From Bacillota bacterium (lineage in GTDB: Bacteria > Bacillota > Clostridia > Ch29): DNA of 64,000 nt. The DNA lies in assembly GCA_013540605.1 (NCBI GenBank), contig JABVCK010000004.1, positions 124,001 through 188,000 on the forward strand. The letters are read 5' to 3'. The number at the start of each line of letters is the position of its first letter. The first letter of the stretch is position 1. A program made the translations under genes and the position numbers. This document shows positions 36,099-44,843 of this stretch, piece by piece. The notes below the pieces were generated by a model that worked only from the letters and a program-made list of their open reading frames with translations, had not been told where the DNA came from and made no database searches.

Positions 36099-36148
36099 CA
36101 AAATCACCACCTATCCATCAATGGCAACGTTGCTCCATTTTCAAACTG

Positions 36149-37225
36149 TTACCTGTTAATAGCTTTAATAATTTCTGCTGGTATCCTGTAAGACGGCACT
36201 ACAATCTCTGCTCCGCCTCTTTCAATGGCCTCCCTCGGCATTCCGAAAACCACGGCCGTAGACTCATCTTCAGCAATGGTCATACCCCCGGCATTTCTTA
36301 TCTTCACCATTGCGTCTGCTCCATCGTCTCCCATTCCGGTCATAAGAACTCCAATCACATTTTTTCCTCCATATGCATTTAAAACAGATTCCATCGTTAC
36401 ATTGACCGATGGCATAAAAACGGTTTTGGGGTTATTGGTAAGGCGGAGCATTCCTCCTTCCCGTCTCACCACCAGCTGGTAACCCCCCGGAGCAAGGTAC
36501 CCTCTTCCATCCTGAAGGATATCTCCTGCCTCTGCTTCCTTGAATGGAAACCGGCAGGCATCATCCAGCCTTTTTGCAAAAGAAGATGTAAAGGACGGAG
36601 GCATATGCTGTATTACGATCAACGCTGCCTTTAGTTCCTGGGGAAGCGCCGGCAGAACTTCCATCAAGGTTCCCGGACCGCCTGTTGAAATACCGATTAC
36701 GACAACTTTTGAAAGACCTGCACTCTTTGGTATGTTTACCTTTCTTACAGGTACTGCCTTTTTTGGTGAAACTGCAGCATTCCGTCTCTTTATTCTGTCC
36801 CTGATGCTTTTTTTATTCGCATTCTTATATGCCAGTTTTATTTTTTGTATAATTTCCCTGCCTACAACGTGTATATTTGAAGATACAGTCCCTGAAGGCT
36901 TGGCAACATAGTCAAAGGCACCAAGCTCCAGAGCTTCAAAGGTAGTCAAAGCCCCTTCTGTAGTAAGAGAACTTATGATTAAAACAGGTACTTCGGGATA
37001 ATCGTTCAATATGTACTGCATGGAAGTCAAACCGTCCATGACCGGCATATTGATGTCCATGGTAATTACATCCGGCTTCAAGTCATGCACCTTTTCAACG
37101 GCATCCTGTCCATCCCTTGCCGTTGCCACTACGTCAAGGCTGTCGTCGGTCATGATTATTTCCTTAAGTGCCTTTCGCATAAGAGCCGAGTCATCTACAA
37201 CCAATACTTTTATTCTATCAGCCAT
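36149..37225 (-). CDS. cheB: Chemotaxis response regulator methylesterase CheB
   Basis: This 358-residue enzyme removes receptor methyl groups and deamidates glutamines. The REC domain has VLVVDDSALMRKAL and the acceptor aspartate in VITMDINMPVMDG. The methylesterase triad is visible as serine in GISTGGPGTL, histidine in VIQHMPPSFT and aspartate in TGMGDDGADAM. Length and order are standard. The ATG at 37225 follows AGGTG. It lies between the triple-CheW and the Hpt-STAS genes. Confidence 0.95.
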   Translation of the reverse strand: MADRIKVLVVDDSALMRKALKEIIMTDDSLDVVATARDGQDAVEKVHDLKPDVITMDINMPVMDGLTSMQYILNDYPEVPVLIISSLTTEGALTTFEALELGAFDYVAKPSGTVSSNIHVVGREIIQKIKLAYKNANKKSIRDRIKRRNAAVSPKKAVPVRKVNIPKSAGLSKVVVIGISTGGPGTLMEVLPALPQELKAALIVIQHMPPSFTSSFAKRLDDACRFPFKEAEAGDILQDGRGYLAPGGYQLVVRREGGMLRLTNNPKTVFMPSVNVTMESVLNAYGGKNVIGVLMTGMGDDGADAMVKIRNAGGMTIAEDESTAVVFGMPREAIERGGAEIVVPSYRIPAEIIKAINR

Positions 37226-37307
37226 AACATTCACCTGTCGCTAATACTGTGTTTGCCAGGCCTACCCCGGAGCAGGCATTCTCTACCACCCCGGGGTAAC
37301 ACCCTGA

Positions 37308-38795
37308 TTAAACTGCAACTTTATTAAAGCTCAAAACCTTATCAAGATTCAGTATCAGGATCATTCTTTTACCGCCGTTGAGCTTTCCGACACCCTCAAC
37401 ATAATCACTGTCAATACCGCTGCTCAATATGTCGGGCGGAGGCTCGATCAGCGTTTTTTCAAACCGGAGGACTTCTGAAACCGAATCCACCACAATTCCG
37501 GTTTTCTTACCATTCAAATCAACAATGATGATTCTTGTTGCATCTGTTTTTTGCTTTTCAGAAAGCCCGAACAGCTTTCTTAAATCCAGTGCCGGTATGA
37601 TATTTCCTCTTAAGTTTACAATACCCTCAATATAGTGCGGTGCCCGCGGTATCCTGGTAACCTCCGTCATCCTGTTGATTTCCTGCACATCGGTTATCTT
37701 TACACCGTACTCTTCCATATCAATTTTGAAGGTGACCAGCTGCTCCTCGTCCATCAACTGTCTTTCAATGCTTTTTTCCTCTCCAGCCTGTTCATGTATT
37801 CCGGCTGTACCGCTGATTAAGCCGTATTCATCGGCAGATATCAGCTTTGACGGTTCAAGCATCAGTATCATCCGCTTGCCGTTATTGAGCTTTGCCACTC
37901 CCTTTAGCTGTTCGCCGCTTTGTGCGGAAAATTTGGGGGAAGGCTGGATAATGCTTGCCGGAACCCTCAAAACCTCCGAGACCTTGTCCACCATAATTCC
38001 GGCTGTAAAGTTCCCCATATCCACTACCAGGACCCTGGTATGGTCGGTGATTTCCTTATGCCCCATACCGAAATAAGTCCTTAAGTTTATAATGGGAAGC
38101 AAATTGTTGCGTATGGATACAACCCCTTCCACATAAGCTTCACAGTTTGGAACCTTTACAATTTCAGGCACACGGATGATTTCCTTAACCTGCATGATTC
38201 CAATGGCATACTCCTCTTTATCAAGCAGGAATGACACCAGCTGTTCCTCATCAATAACCTCAATACTTGAACTGTTCTCCTGTACTCCGTTCTTTTTAAA
38301 GCCCTCTTCCTTTTCAGCTTTACAGCCATTCCCAGTGCTGCCGGCACTCACAGCCTTAACGACATCCAGCAGCATAACAAGCCTGTTTCCATTGTCCAGC
38401 TTCACAACTCCGTTCAGGTAGTCGGAATCCACATTTTTTACAATCCGTGGCGTTTCCTCAATATCCGCCGTGTTTACACGCATCACCTCGGATACCTTAT
38501 CCACAACCATTCCTGTTGCCTTGCCGTCCACATCGATGACAAGCACCCTGCTGTTTTCGTCCTTTTGCTTTTTTTCCATGCTGAACCTCGCTCTTCCGTC
38601 AATGATAGGCAGGACGTTTCCTCTCAGGTTGCAGGCGCCTTCGATGTAGCCGGGAGCATTCGGCACCTTTGTGATTTCAGGAACCCTGATGATCTCCTTT
38701 ACATCCATGATATCGGCCCCGAACTCATCCTCTCCCAGCAGGAAGGTAACTAGCTGGCGCTCGGTAAAGCTGGCATTGTTTATACCAGAAGCCAT
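37308..38795 (-). CDS. Triple CheW-domain protein, second paralogue
   Basis: A 495-residue protein consisting almost only of three CheW domains (about residues 12-155, 180-325 and 350-495). The repeated hallmarks are DEFGADIMDVKEIIRVPEI, EEYAIGIMQVKEIIRVPEI and EEYGVKITDVQEINRMTEV. Each is followed by [EV]G-x-x-[SN]-[LI]-R and, later, VDKVSEVMRV-like segments. It lacks the basic N-terminal tail of its paralogue at 26223. The ATG follows GGAGGGG. It is encoded 18 bp after the receptor gene, so receptor and scaffold are made together. Confidence 0.93.
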   Translation of the reverse strand: MASGINNASFTERQLVTFLLGEDEFGADIMDVKEIIRVPEITKVPNAPGYIEGACNLRGNVLPIIDGRARFSMEKKQKDENSRVLVIDVDGKATGMVVDKVSEVMRVNTADIEETPRIVKNVDSDYLNGVVKLDNGNRLVMLLDVVKAVSAGSTGNGCKAEKEEGFKKNGVQENSSSIEVIDEEQLVSFLLDKEEYAIGIMQVKEIIRVPEIVKVPNCEAYVEGVVSIRNNLLPIINLRTYFGMGHKEITDHTRVLVVDMGNFTAGIMVDKVSEVLRVPASIIQPSPKFSAQSGEQLKGVAKLNNGKRMILMLEPSKLISADEYGLISGTAGIHEQAGEEKSIERQLMDEEQLVTFKIDMEEYGVKITDVQEINRMTEVTRIPRAPHYIEGIVNLRGNIIPALDLRKLFGLSEKQKTDATRIIIVDLNGKKTGIVVDSVSEVLRFEKTLIEPPPDILSSGIDSDYVEGVGKLNGGKRMILILNLDKVLSFNKVAV

Positions 38796-38813
38796 AACTA
38801 TCCCCTCCATCCT

Positions 38814-40760
38814 TTACATATTCTGAAGCTCGTCAGCCAATCCGGATATCTCTTCAATGGCTTCAGCCAGTTCCTGCATGCCTTTTGCCTGTTCAGCCGC
38901 AGCATTGGATGCCTCCTGGGCTCCCTTGCTGGCTTCCTGGGCAGCGGCAGCAATCTGGTCGACACCCTTCTTTACCTGTTCCAGAGCCACCAGCGACTCC
39001 TCCGAACCCTTCTGGACTTCCTTTGATCCTTGAAGTATCTTTATCATGCTTTCTTCAATCACATTCAGGTTGTGAGTTGTCTTCTTTGACTCTTCCACCT
39101 GTGCAAATGAGGTTTTGCTGGAAAGGTCTATATCGGCCGAAACCCTTTGAATCTGGTTCTGTATGCCTCTTACAAGGTCCTTGATCTTGTCTGTGTTTTC
39201 TGCAGACTCGTTGGCAAGCGCCCTTATATCCCCGGCAACTACAGAGAAGCCCCTGCCGAATTCCCCTGCCCTTGCCGCTTCAATGGAACCGTTTACGGCC
39301 AGCATATTCGTTTGTATCGTTACATTTACTATGGCATCGACGATTTTATCAATTCTCCTGGTGGTTTCCTCGAGGCTCCTTATATTCTTAGCTGACACCA
39401 CGCTGGCTTCTGCCGAGGACGATATACCTTCAATCATATTATCAACTGCAATTTTGTTGGCCTCCAGCAGCTTCTGGAGCTCCGCTATCTTGTCTGCTGA
39501 AAAGCCGGCTCTCTCGTTCATTTGTTTTGCGGCTACAACAAGCTTTTCAGCCAGTATTGCAGCTTTTTCGTTAAGCTCGGCCTGAGCCTGGGCACCGGAG
39601 GATATCTGCTGCATAGCCGCTAATATTTCATTTGCAGTTGAGTTTGCCTCCTCCACGTTGGCGGACAGTTCCTCGGCAGCGGCCGCAAGAGACTCTGAGG
39701 ATTTCTGCGCATCCGTAGATACCTTGAGGTCTTCAGCCATCTGGGCCAGGTCCGCCGCAGCTGCATTCAACTCATTGAAAGCCTTGTTCTGCATCTGGAT
39801 CGACTTCTCCACTTCCTCTGCAGCACTGCTTTGCTGCTCGGCAGCCGCTGCAATCTGTTCGGCGATTGCCAGGAACTCACCGGCTCCCTTGTTTGCATCC
39901 ACTGCATTCTGGGATACCTCTGCAACGCCCTTTTGCACCAAAACGATTCCTTCATTTATTTTCACAAGGTCCGCAGTGGTTTTCTTTGCCTTCTCCACTT
40001 CCTCATTGGCAGCCTTGCCTGCATTTTCTATATCGGCCACTACAACCTTTACATTGTTTTGTATTTCATTTACAAGCTCCCGGATATTTCTGGCCGATTT
40101 TTCAGAGGTTTCGGCAAGATTCCTGACTTCATCCGCTACAACTGCAAATCCCTTTCCGTGCTCACCCGCCCTGGCGGCTTCTATAGCGGCATTCAGCGCA
40201 AGCAGGTTGGTCTGGTCGGCAATTCTGACCACTGCCTGCACAATTTCCCCTATCTCATTGGACTGCCTTTCCAATTCTCCTACCAGCTTCACCGATTCCA
40301 GGTTTGTGTCGGCTGATTCCTTAATTCCCTTGACCAGTAGCTCAATATCTTTTGAGGTATTCTCTATGAGTTCCTTTGCAATGTCCACCCTTCTAAGGGA
40401 TTCCTTTGCATTCTTGTCGGCTACAACCGAAGCCTTGTCTATCTGGTTGATGGCCGCTCTTGACTCTTCAGCCGCCGATGAAGCCTCATTGGCCCCCTTG
40501 GCTATCTGCGCCATTGTTGCGCCAAGCTCTTCCGCGGCGCTGCTGGCTTCCTCGATACCTGAAGCAAGCTGTTCTGTTGCAGCTGCAATTCTTTCCGCCA
40601 GCTGCTGCTGCTTGGCCAGCGTCCTGGCTTTCACCTTGTCCTGGGCCTGCTTTCTGGCAAGCTCCCTCTTCCTTTCCATTTCATCGGTGGCTTGAACAGA
40701 TACAGGTGTTGTTTTCTTTTCAACTTTACCGTTTGATGGGCTTGCAAGTTTCTTTTCCAT
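38814..40760 (-). CDS. Soluble chemoreceptor with two tandem MCP signalling domains
   Basis: A 648-residue cytoplasmic, almost wholly helical protein with no transmembrane or sensor domain. It contains two full MCP hairpins. Tip 1 (about residues 178-225) is [19 protein letters not shown] followed by [19 protein letters not shown]. Tip 2 (about 478-525) is [19 protein letters not shown] followed by [19 protein letters not shown]. The two tips are exactly 300 residues apart. Glutamate pairs of methylation type ([24 protein letters not shown]) flank each hairpin. The N-terminus has a basic stretch ([17 protein letters not shown]). Expected to form a cytosolic array with CheA and the triple-CheW proteins. 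Confidence 0.92.
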   Translation of the reverse strand: MEKKLASPSNGKVEKKTTPVSVQATDEMERKRELARKQAQDKVKARTLAKQQQLAERIAAATEQLASGIEEASSAAEELGATMAQIAKGANEASSAAEESRAAINQIDKASVVADKNAKESLRRVDIAKELIENTSKDIELLVKGIKESADTNLESVKLVGELERQSNEIGEIVQAVVRIADQTNLLALNAAIEAARAGEHGKGFAVVADEVRNLAETSEKSARNIRELVNEIQNNVKVVVADIENAGKAANEEVEKAKKTTADLVKINEGIVLVQKGVAEVSQNAVDANKGAGEFLAIAEQIAAAAEQQSSAAEEVEKSIQMQNKAFNELNAAAADLAQMAEDLKVSTDAQKSSESLAAAAEELSANVEEANSTANEILAAMQQISSGAQAQAELNEKAAILAEKLVVAAKQMNERAGFSADKIAELQKLLEANKIAVDNMIEGISSSAEASVVSAKNIRSLEETTRRIDKIVDAIVNVTIQTNMLAVNGSIEAARAGEFGRGFSVVAGDIRALANESAENTDKIKDLVRGIQNQIQRVSADIDLSSKTSFAQVEESKKTTHNLNVIEESMIKILQGSKEVQKGSEESLVALEQVKKGVDQIAAAAQEASKGAQEASNAAAEQAKGMQELAEAIEEISGLADELQNM

Positions 40761-40927
40761 TACGATTCAACCTCCTCAGTTATAAAGCCTGTTTTTTACA
40801 GGAATAAGTTTATTTGATAAAGTGACCCGATTATAGACTGGACCGTTTGTCTATCTTATCGATCACAATTATCCGTACAACGAATAAATCCGGAATTTTA
40901 TTGCGGGAAAACGTGTTTTTGGTTAAT

Positions 40928-41161
40928 CTACTCCTGGCACTCCGGATGGAAAATGATATAGTACACATTTACACCGTCGCCTGTAGGTTCATTTCCCAGA
41001 TAACCATCCCGGTACAGCATGCCAACCTTTTGGCGGATTTCTTCTATACTGCATTTGATACCGTTTTGAAGAAGCAGCTTGTGAATTTCAGCCAAAGTAT
41101 TGAATTCGGACTCGCTGTTTTTTATGTATTTCAATAATTCCTCGTCAATCATTTGAAGCAT
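40928..41161 (-). CDS. Small winged-helix-like protein
   Basis: A 77-residue protein with the pattern of a compact winged helix: helix IDEELLKYIKNSESEFNTLAEIHKLLLQNG, a recognition-like helix CSIEEIRQKVGMLYRDGYL, and a beta wing (GDGVNVYYIIFHPE). I place the start at the ATG eight bases after GGGAG. It lies between the first response regulator and the receptor of the chemosensory locus, so it may regulate the operon or bind an array component. No named family is recognised. Confidence 0.65.
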   Translation of the reverse strand: MLQMIDEELLKYIKNSESEFNTLAEIHKLLLQNGIKCSIEEIRQKVGMLYRDGYLGNEPTGDGVNVYYIIFHPECQE

Positions 41162-41221
41162 TGTCCCAACTCCCTTCATGTACTAATTCCCTTAATATTA
41201 ACAACGCCTGTTTCCCTTCCT

Positions 41222-41581
41222 CTATTTTTTAAACTTGTTTAAATTCTTAAGAACAATTTCTTCTTTATAAGGTTTGACAATAAAGCCCTTCGCCCCATTC
41301 ATTATTGCCGTCCGTACGTAGGGCTCCTGTCCCATTGCAGAAACCATAATGACAACAGGCTTGTTATCTAGTTTTTGTATTTGGGTAACGCATTCAATAC
41401 CGTCCATTTCCGGCATTGTTATGTCAAGAGTAACAATATCGGGTTTCAATTCCTGTATCTTTTTCAGAGCCTCCCTACCGTTCCCCGCTTCACCCACTAC
41501 CTCAAAACCATTTCTTTCAAGCATTTGTCTGAGCTGCAGTCTTATAAAAGCAGCGTCATCGACGATTAAAAGTCTTGTCAA
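41222..41581 (-). CDS. cheY: CheY-like response regulator
   Basis: A 119-residue single receiver domain: LLIVDDAAFIRLQLRQML, the acceptor aspartate in IVTLDITMPEMDGIECV, serine in VIMVSAMGQE and lysine in FIVKPYKEE. It is closest to classical CheY. A TTG start lies five bases after GGGGGAGG. It is the first gene of the chemosensory locus. A TATAAT box (41607-41612, minus strand) lies upstream but lacks a convincing -35, and an inverted recombinase-type site starts 70 bp upstream at 41651. Confidence 0.92.
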   Translation of the reverse strand: MTRLLIVDDAAFIRLQLRQMLERNGFEVVGEAGNGREALKKIQELKPDIVTLDITMPEMDGIECVTQIQKLDNKPVVIMVSAMGQEPYVRTAIMNGAKGFIVKPYKEEIVLKNLNKFKK

Positions 41582-41650
41582 ATAAACCTCCCCCTAGACA
41601 TTAGCCATTATACATTTAAATTTCTTACTCTCCTCACGCTTTTTTAATAA

Positions 41651-41676
41651 TGCAACAAAATACCTAAAATGTTGTA
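41651..41676 (-). repeat. 26-bp dyad site, left copy (inverted)
   Basis: This site reads, on the minus strand, TACAACA-TTTTAGGTAT-TTTGTTGCA. Its arms RCAACAWWW are inverted around a six-base centre. The asymmetric centre TAGGTA points opposite to the two copies to the right of the recombinase gene. Confidence 0.8.
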
Positions 41677-41744
41677 TTGGCTGTAATCTGCAAGCCCATT
41701 ACCTGATGTCCATATTACATTTCAACGGTAATGCTTGATTGAAA

Positions 41745-41771
41745 TTGACATAAAATCGGATGTATTATTAT
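41745..41771 (+). promoter_or_regulatory. Probable promoter of the recombinase gene
   Basis: TTGACA (41745-41750) is followed after 15 bp by TATTAT (41766-41771), or after 18 bp by TATGTG. An isolated arm of the 26-bp site, CTTTGTTGCA (41788-41797), lies between this promoter and the AAAGGAG ribosome site, where recombinase binding could repress its own gene. Confidence 0.55.
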
Positions 41772-41814
41772 GTGAAAAAAATTAATGCTTTGTTGCATTT
41801 AAAGGAGTGGTATT

Positions 41815-42375
41815 ATGACGGTTGAACCAATAAGGGACAAGACAAAGATCAAACAGATGTATCAGCTTTTAAAAGGAAGGGATGAAAAATATGCATTGCT
41901 CTTTAAGTTTGGACTCAATACAGGCTTAAGAATCAGTGATATTATTCCATTAAGAGTAAAAGATATTATGAGTCCCAATATGCAATTCCGTGAATACCTG
42001 ATTTTAAAAGAAAAGAAGACGGGCAAGGAGAAAAAAATCAAATTAAATGACGCCTTGAGAAAGATAATTATTGACTATATTAAAAGCACCGGTCTGACTT
42101 ATGAAAGTTACATATTCTCAAGCAAAAAAGGTGGTTTTATCGGCAGAATACAGGCCTACCGTGTTTTGAAGGAATGTGCCGAGATAGTGGGTATTGAGAA
42201 TTTCGGTACTCACAGTCTGAGAAAGACATGGGGCTACTGGACCTATAAGATATCCCGGTATAACATTGGCCTGATAATGGATACCTTTAATCATAGTTCT
42301 CAGGGCATTACTCTACGGTACATCGGAGTGAACCAGGATCAGAAGGATGAACTGTATTCAATCGTTCAACTTTAA
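41815..42375 (+). CDS. Catalytic-domain-only tyrosine recombinase (FimB/FimE-sized)
   Basis: A 186-residue tyrosine site-specific recombinase without the N-terminal core-binding domain. The catalytic residues are visible: Arg I in FGLNTGLRISDIIPL, Lys in the KEKKTGKEKKIKL beta turn, His-x-x-Arg in GTHSLRKTWGY, the second His in TFNHSSQGIT, and the nucleophile Tyr in LRYIGV. This size is typical of FimB/FimE-like DNA invertases and small Clostridia/Bacteroides integrases. The gene is more AT-rich than its neighbours and on the opposite strand to them. It is surrounded by three 26-bp dyads of dif/att type, so local inversion or excision is a reasonable prediction. Confidence 0.88.
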   Translation: MTVEPIRDKTKIKQMYQLLKGRDEKYALLFKFGLNTGLRISDIIPLRVKDIMSPNMQFREYLILKEKKTGKEKKIKLNDALRKIIIDYIKSTGLTYESYIFSSKKGGFIGRIQAYRVLKECAEIVGIENFGTHSLRKTWGYWTYKISRYNIGLIMDTFNHSSQGITLRYIGVNQDQKDELYSIVQL

Positions 42376-42466
42376 AATATTAGCTTTTGGGTGATATGAA
42401 GATATGACAATTATTTTATCAGATTTTTAGAGGAATTATCGACTTTTTGTCGAATAAGAATTTTTA

Positions 42467-42492
42467 TACAACATTTTAGGTATATTGTTGTA
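42467..42492 (+). repeat. 26-bp dyad site, right copy 1
   Basis: TACAACA-TTTTAGGTAT-ATTGTTGTA, directly oriented relative to the next copy and inverted relative to the copy at 41651. It lies 92 bp after the recombinase stop codon. Confidence 0.8.
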
Positions 42493-42554
42493 TTATAAAA
42501 TTTATATTGAAACTTGCAGGAAAATAAAGAAAAATGTAGAATAGTATTTAATTA

Positions 42555-42580
42555 AGCAACATTTTAGGTATTTTGTTGCA
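42555..42580 (+). repeat. 26-bp dyad site, right copy 2
   Basis: AGCAACA-TTTTAGGTAT-TTTGTTGCA, in the same orientation as the copy 88 bp to its left. All three copies share the ten central bases TTTTAGGTAT. Confidence 0.8.
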
Positions 42581-42586
42581 TGTTAG

Positions 42587-42630
42587 TATACAAGTTTGCC
42601 ATACTTAGAAAATTATGACAAACTTGTATA
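42587..42630. repeat. 12-bp perfect inverted repeat
   Basis: TATACAAGTTTG (42587-42598) and CAAACTTGTATA (42619-42630) are perfect reverse complements separated by 20 bases. The repeat lies just outside the outer recombinase-type site and could be an element end, a hairpin terminator or an accessory protein site. Confidence 0.6.
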
Positions 42631-42739
42631 TATATTCATTATTTATTGATGAACCCGCATATCGATCTAACCTTCCAAATCAAATTTGTTCCAATTTACA
42701 CCCTACCCACCCTAAGGATGGGCTACAATTATGAACGTT

Positions 42740-42762
42740 AAGAGGGCTGAATCAGCCCTCCC
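42740..42762 (-). terminator. Hairpin downstream of hutU
   Basis: GAGGGCTGA and TCAGCCCTC pair perfectly about 20 bases beyond the hutU stop codon. The following minus-strand sequence is only moderately T-rich, so termination may be partial. Confidence 0.55.
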
Positions 42763-42782
42763 TATGGATCCTACCCGCTGTA

Positions 42783-44819
42783 TTATTTATCAAACATACC
42801 TTTAACGGTGCTCTTTATCAATGCTTCATCCGCTATATACGGAATGGTTATATGGTCGGTACCTCTTCTCATAATGTTGTATTCGATGCATGTCTCGATT
42901 GAGTTATTGTTCCTTGCCCAGGAGCGCCTTGCCACACCGCCCATGACATCCCAGGGGATTGCGCTTTTGATCACCTCGTCAACCCGCTCGCTGCCGTCGA
43001 GAACAAGCCCAAAACCTCCGTTTACCGCTTTGCCTATGCCCACTCCCCCACCGTTGTGAAGCGCAACCAGGCTCATCCCCCTCGCGGCGTTTCCGGCGAA
43101 ACACTGCGTGGCCATGTCCGCCATTATGTTGCTGCCGTCTTTTATGTTGGAGGTTTCCCTGAAGGGGGAATCGGTACCTCCTGTATCATGGTGGTCCCTT
43201 CCCAGCATTACAGGGCCTATTTCCCCTTTGCGCACCATCTCATTGAACCTAAGGGCTATGTTCATCCTCCCCATGGCATCCTGGTAAAGTATTCTGGCCT
43301 TTGTTCCTACCACCAGCCTGTTTTTATGGGCATCCCTGATCCACACATAGTTGTCCCTGTCCTGGAACCTCCTGTCAGGATTTATGCATTCCATCGCCGC
43401 CCTATCGGTCTTCAGGAGGTCATCCTCCTTTCCGCTGAGGCAGACCCATCGGAAGGGACCGTACCCGTAGTCAAAAAGCACAGGTCCCATAATGTCTTCC
43501 ACGTAGGACGGGAAAATGAAACCGTCCAGGGGATTTTCTCCGTTCCTGCATATTTCCTTGACTCCGGCGTCGTAAACCGCCTTCATAAAGCTATTGCCGT
43601 AGTCGAAAAAGTATGAACCTCTGTCTACCAGCTGTTTGATCAGCTCATAATGCTTTCTCAGGGACTTGTCAACCAGAGCCCTGAATCTTGCCTTATCGGT
43701 CCTCAGCAGTTCGGTGCGCTCATCGAAGGTAAGCCCCTGGGGGCAGTACCCGCCGTCATAGGCAGCGTGGCACGATGTCTGGTCGGACAGCAAATCTATA
43801 TGTATATTATTGTCCGCAGCGTATTCCAGCAAATCCACCACGTTCCCAAAAAACGCTATTGCCGCGCCCTCATTCTTCTCCATGTGCTCCCGTGCAAGCT
43901 TGAAGGCCTGGGAGGGGTCCTCCGCAATACTGCCCACCCATCCCTGCTCATATCTGGTCCTGATCCTGGAATAGTCCACCTCTGCTATGATGCCCACGCC
44001 GTTGGCTATCTCAACCGCCTTCCCCTGGGCACCGCTCATCCCGCCAAGGCCGGATGTTACATAGAGGCGGCCCCTCAAATCGCTGTCTGCAGGGATACCG
44101 AGTTTGTCCCTGCCGGCATTGAGGATGGTGGAGTAGGTCCCGTGCACTATACCCTGAGGCCCGATGTACATCCAACCCCCGGCGGTCATCTGGCCGTAGT
44201 TGGCAACGCCCAGCGCCGCAGCCCGGTGCCAGTTCTCCTGGTCATCGAACATGCCCACCATCAGAGCGTTGGTGATTATTACCCTCGGGGCGTTGGGCGA
44301 AGATTTGAAAAGCCCCAGAGGATGTCCGGATTCTACGACCAGGGTTTGATCCTGAGTCATTGTTTCCAGATATCCTTTAATAAGCCAATACTGCATCCAG
44401 TTCTGGCAAACCTGGCCGGTTTCGCCGTAGGTTACCAGTTCATAGGGATACAGGGCTATGTCAAAATCCAGGTTGTTGTCTATCATCACCTGGAACGCCT
44501 TTCCTTCAAGGCACATACCCCTGTATTCATCAACCGGCTTTGCCTTTATATTGCCCGGGGGCCTGAAACGATACCCGTAAATCCTGCCCCTGTTCACCAG
44601 CTCGTCCAGGAACTCCGGCGCCAGTTCTTCATGCCATTTCCCGGGAATATACCTCAAAGCGTTCTTCAGGGCAAGTTCTGTCTCTTCCCGAGTGAGGGTG
44701 AATTCCCTCTTGGGCGCTCTACGTATACCTTCCACGAACTGCGGCATCTCCGGCAGTTCGGTGAAGATATCTTCCAGCTTTATTCTCATTGCGTCCGAGA
44801 CATCCCTATTGGTTATCAT
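42783..44819 (-). CDS. hutU: Urocanate hydratase (long form)
   Basis: This 678-residue NAD+-dependent enzyme converts urocanate to imidazolone propionate in histidine degradation. Family motifs include YVTSGLGGMSGAQGKA, SDQTSCHAAYDGGYCPQG with the active-site cysteine region, DHHDTGGTDSPFRET and LHNGGGVGIGKAVNGGFGLV. It is about 120 residues longer than the common 550-560 aa enzyme; such long forms are known in Firmicutes. No hutH, hutI or ftcD is in the window. The ATG at 44819 follows GGGAGG. It is co-transcribed with the PHP gene, 24 bp upstream. Confidence 0.92.
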   Translation of the reverse strand: MITNRDVSDAMRIKLEDIFTELPEMPQFVEGIRRAPKREFTLTREETELALKNALRYIPGKWHEELAPEFLDELVNRGRIYGYRFRPPGNIKAKPVDEYRGMCLEGKAFQVMIDNNLDFDIALYPYELVTYGETGQVCQNWMQYWLIKGYLETMTQDQTLVVESGHPLGLFKSSPNAPRVIITNALMVGMFDDQENWHRAAALGVANYGQMTAGGWMYIGPQGIVHGTYSTILNAGRDKLGIPADSDLRGRLYVTSGLGGMSGAQGKAVEIANGVGIIAEVDYSRIRTRYEQGWVGSIAEDPSQAFKLAREHMEKNEGAAIAFFGNVVDLLEYAADNNIHIDLLSDQTSCHAAYDGGYCPQGLTFDERTELLRTDKARFRALVDKSLRKHYELIKQLVDRGSYFFDYGNSFMKAVYDAGVKEICRNGENPLDGFIFPSYVEDIMGPVLFDYGYGPFRWVCLSGKEDDLLKTDRAAMECINPDRRFQDRDNYVWIRDAHKNRLVVGTKARILYQDAMGRMNIALRFNEMVRKGEIGPVMLGRDHHDTGGTDSPFRETSNIKDGSNIMADMATQCFAGNAARGMSLVALHNGGGVGIGKAVNGGFGLVLDGSERVDEVIKSAIPWDVMGGVARRSWARNNNSIETCIEYNIMRRGTDHITIPYIADEALIKSTVKGMFDK

Positions 44820-44843
44820 GCATACCAACCTCCCGAAATTTTA

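Larger units (their letters stand above)
42376..42782. other. AT-rich gap downstream of the recombinase
   Basis: About 400 non-coding, AT-rich bases hold two copies of the 26-bp dyad, a small hairpin (TCGAC-TTTTT-GTCGA at about 42439-42453), a 12-bp inverted repeat and the terminator of the hutU transcript. No protein-coding frame stands out. Confidence 0.6.

Noticed and set aside
39658-40695. Plus-strand frame of 345 codons opposite the receptor gene
   Set aside because: It is the antisense shadow of a highly biased helical coding sequence and has no start signals.
41651-42580. CRISPR or integron attachment array
   Set aside because: Only three 26-bp dyads exist, one inverted, with no regular spacers and no gene cassettes; a tyrosine-recombinase site set explains them better.
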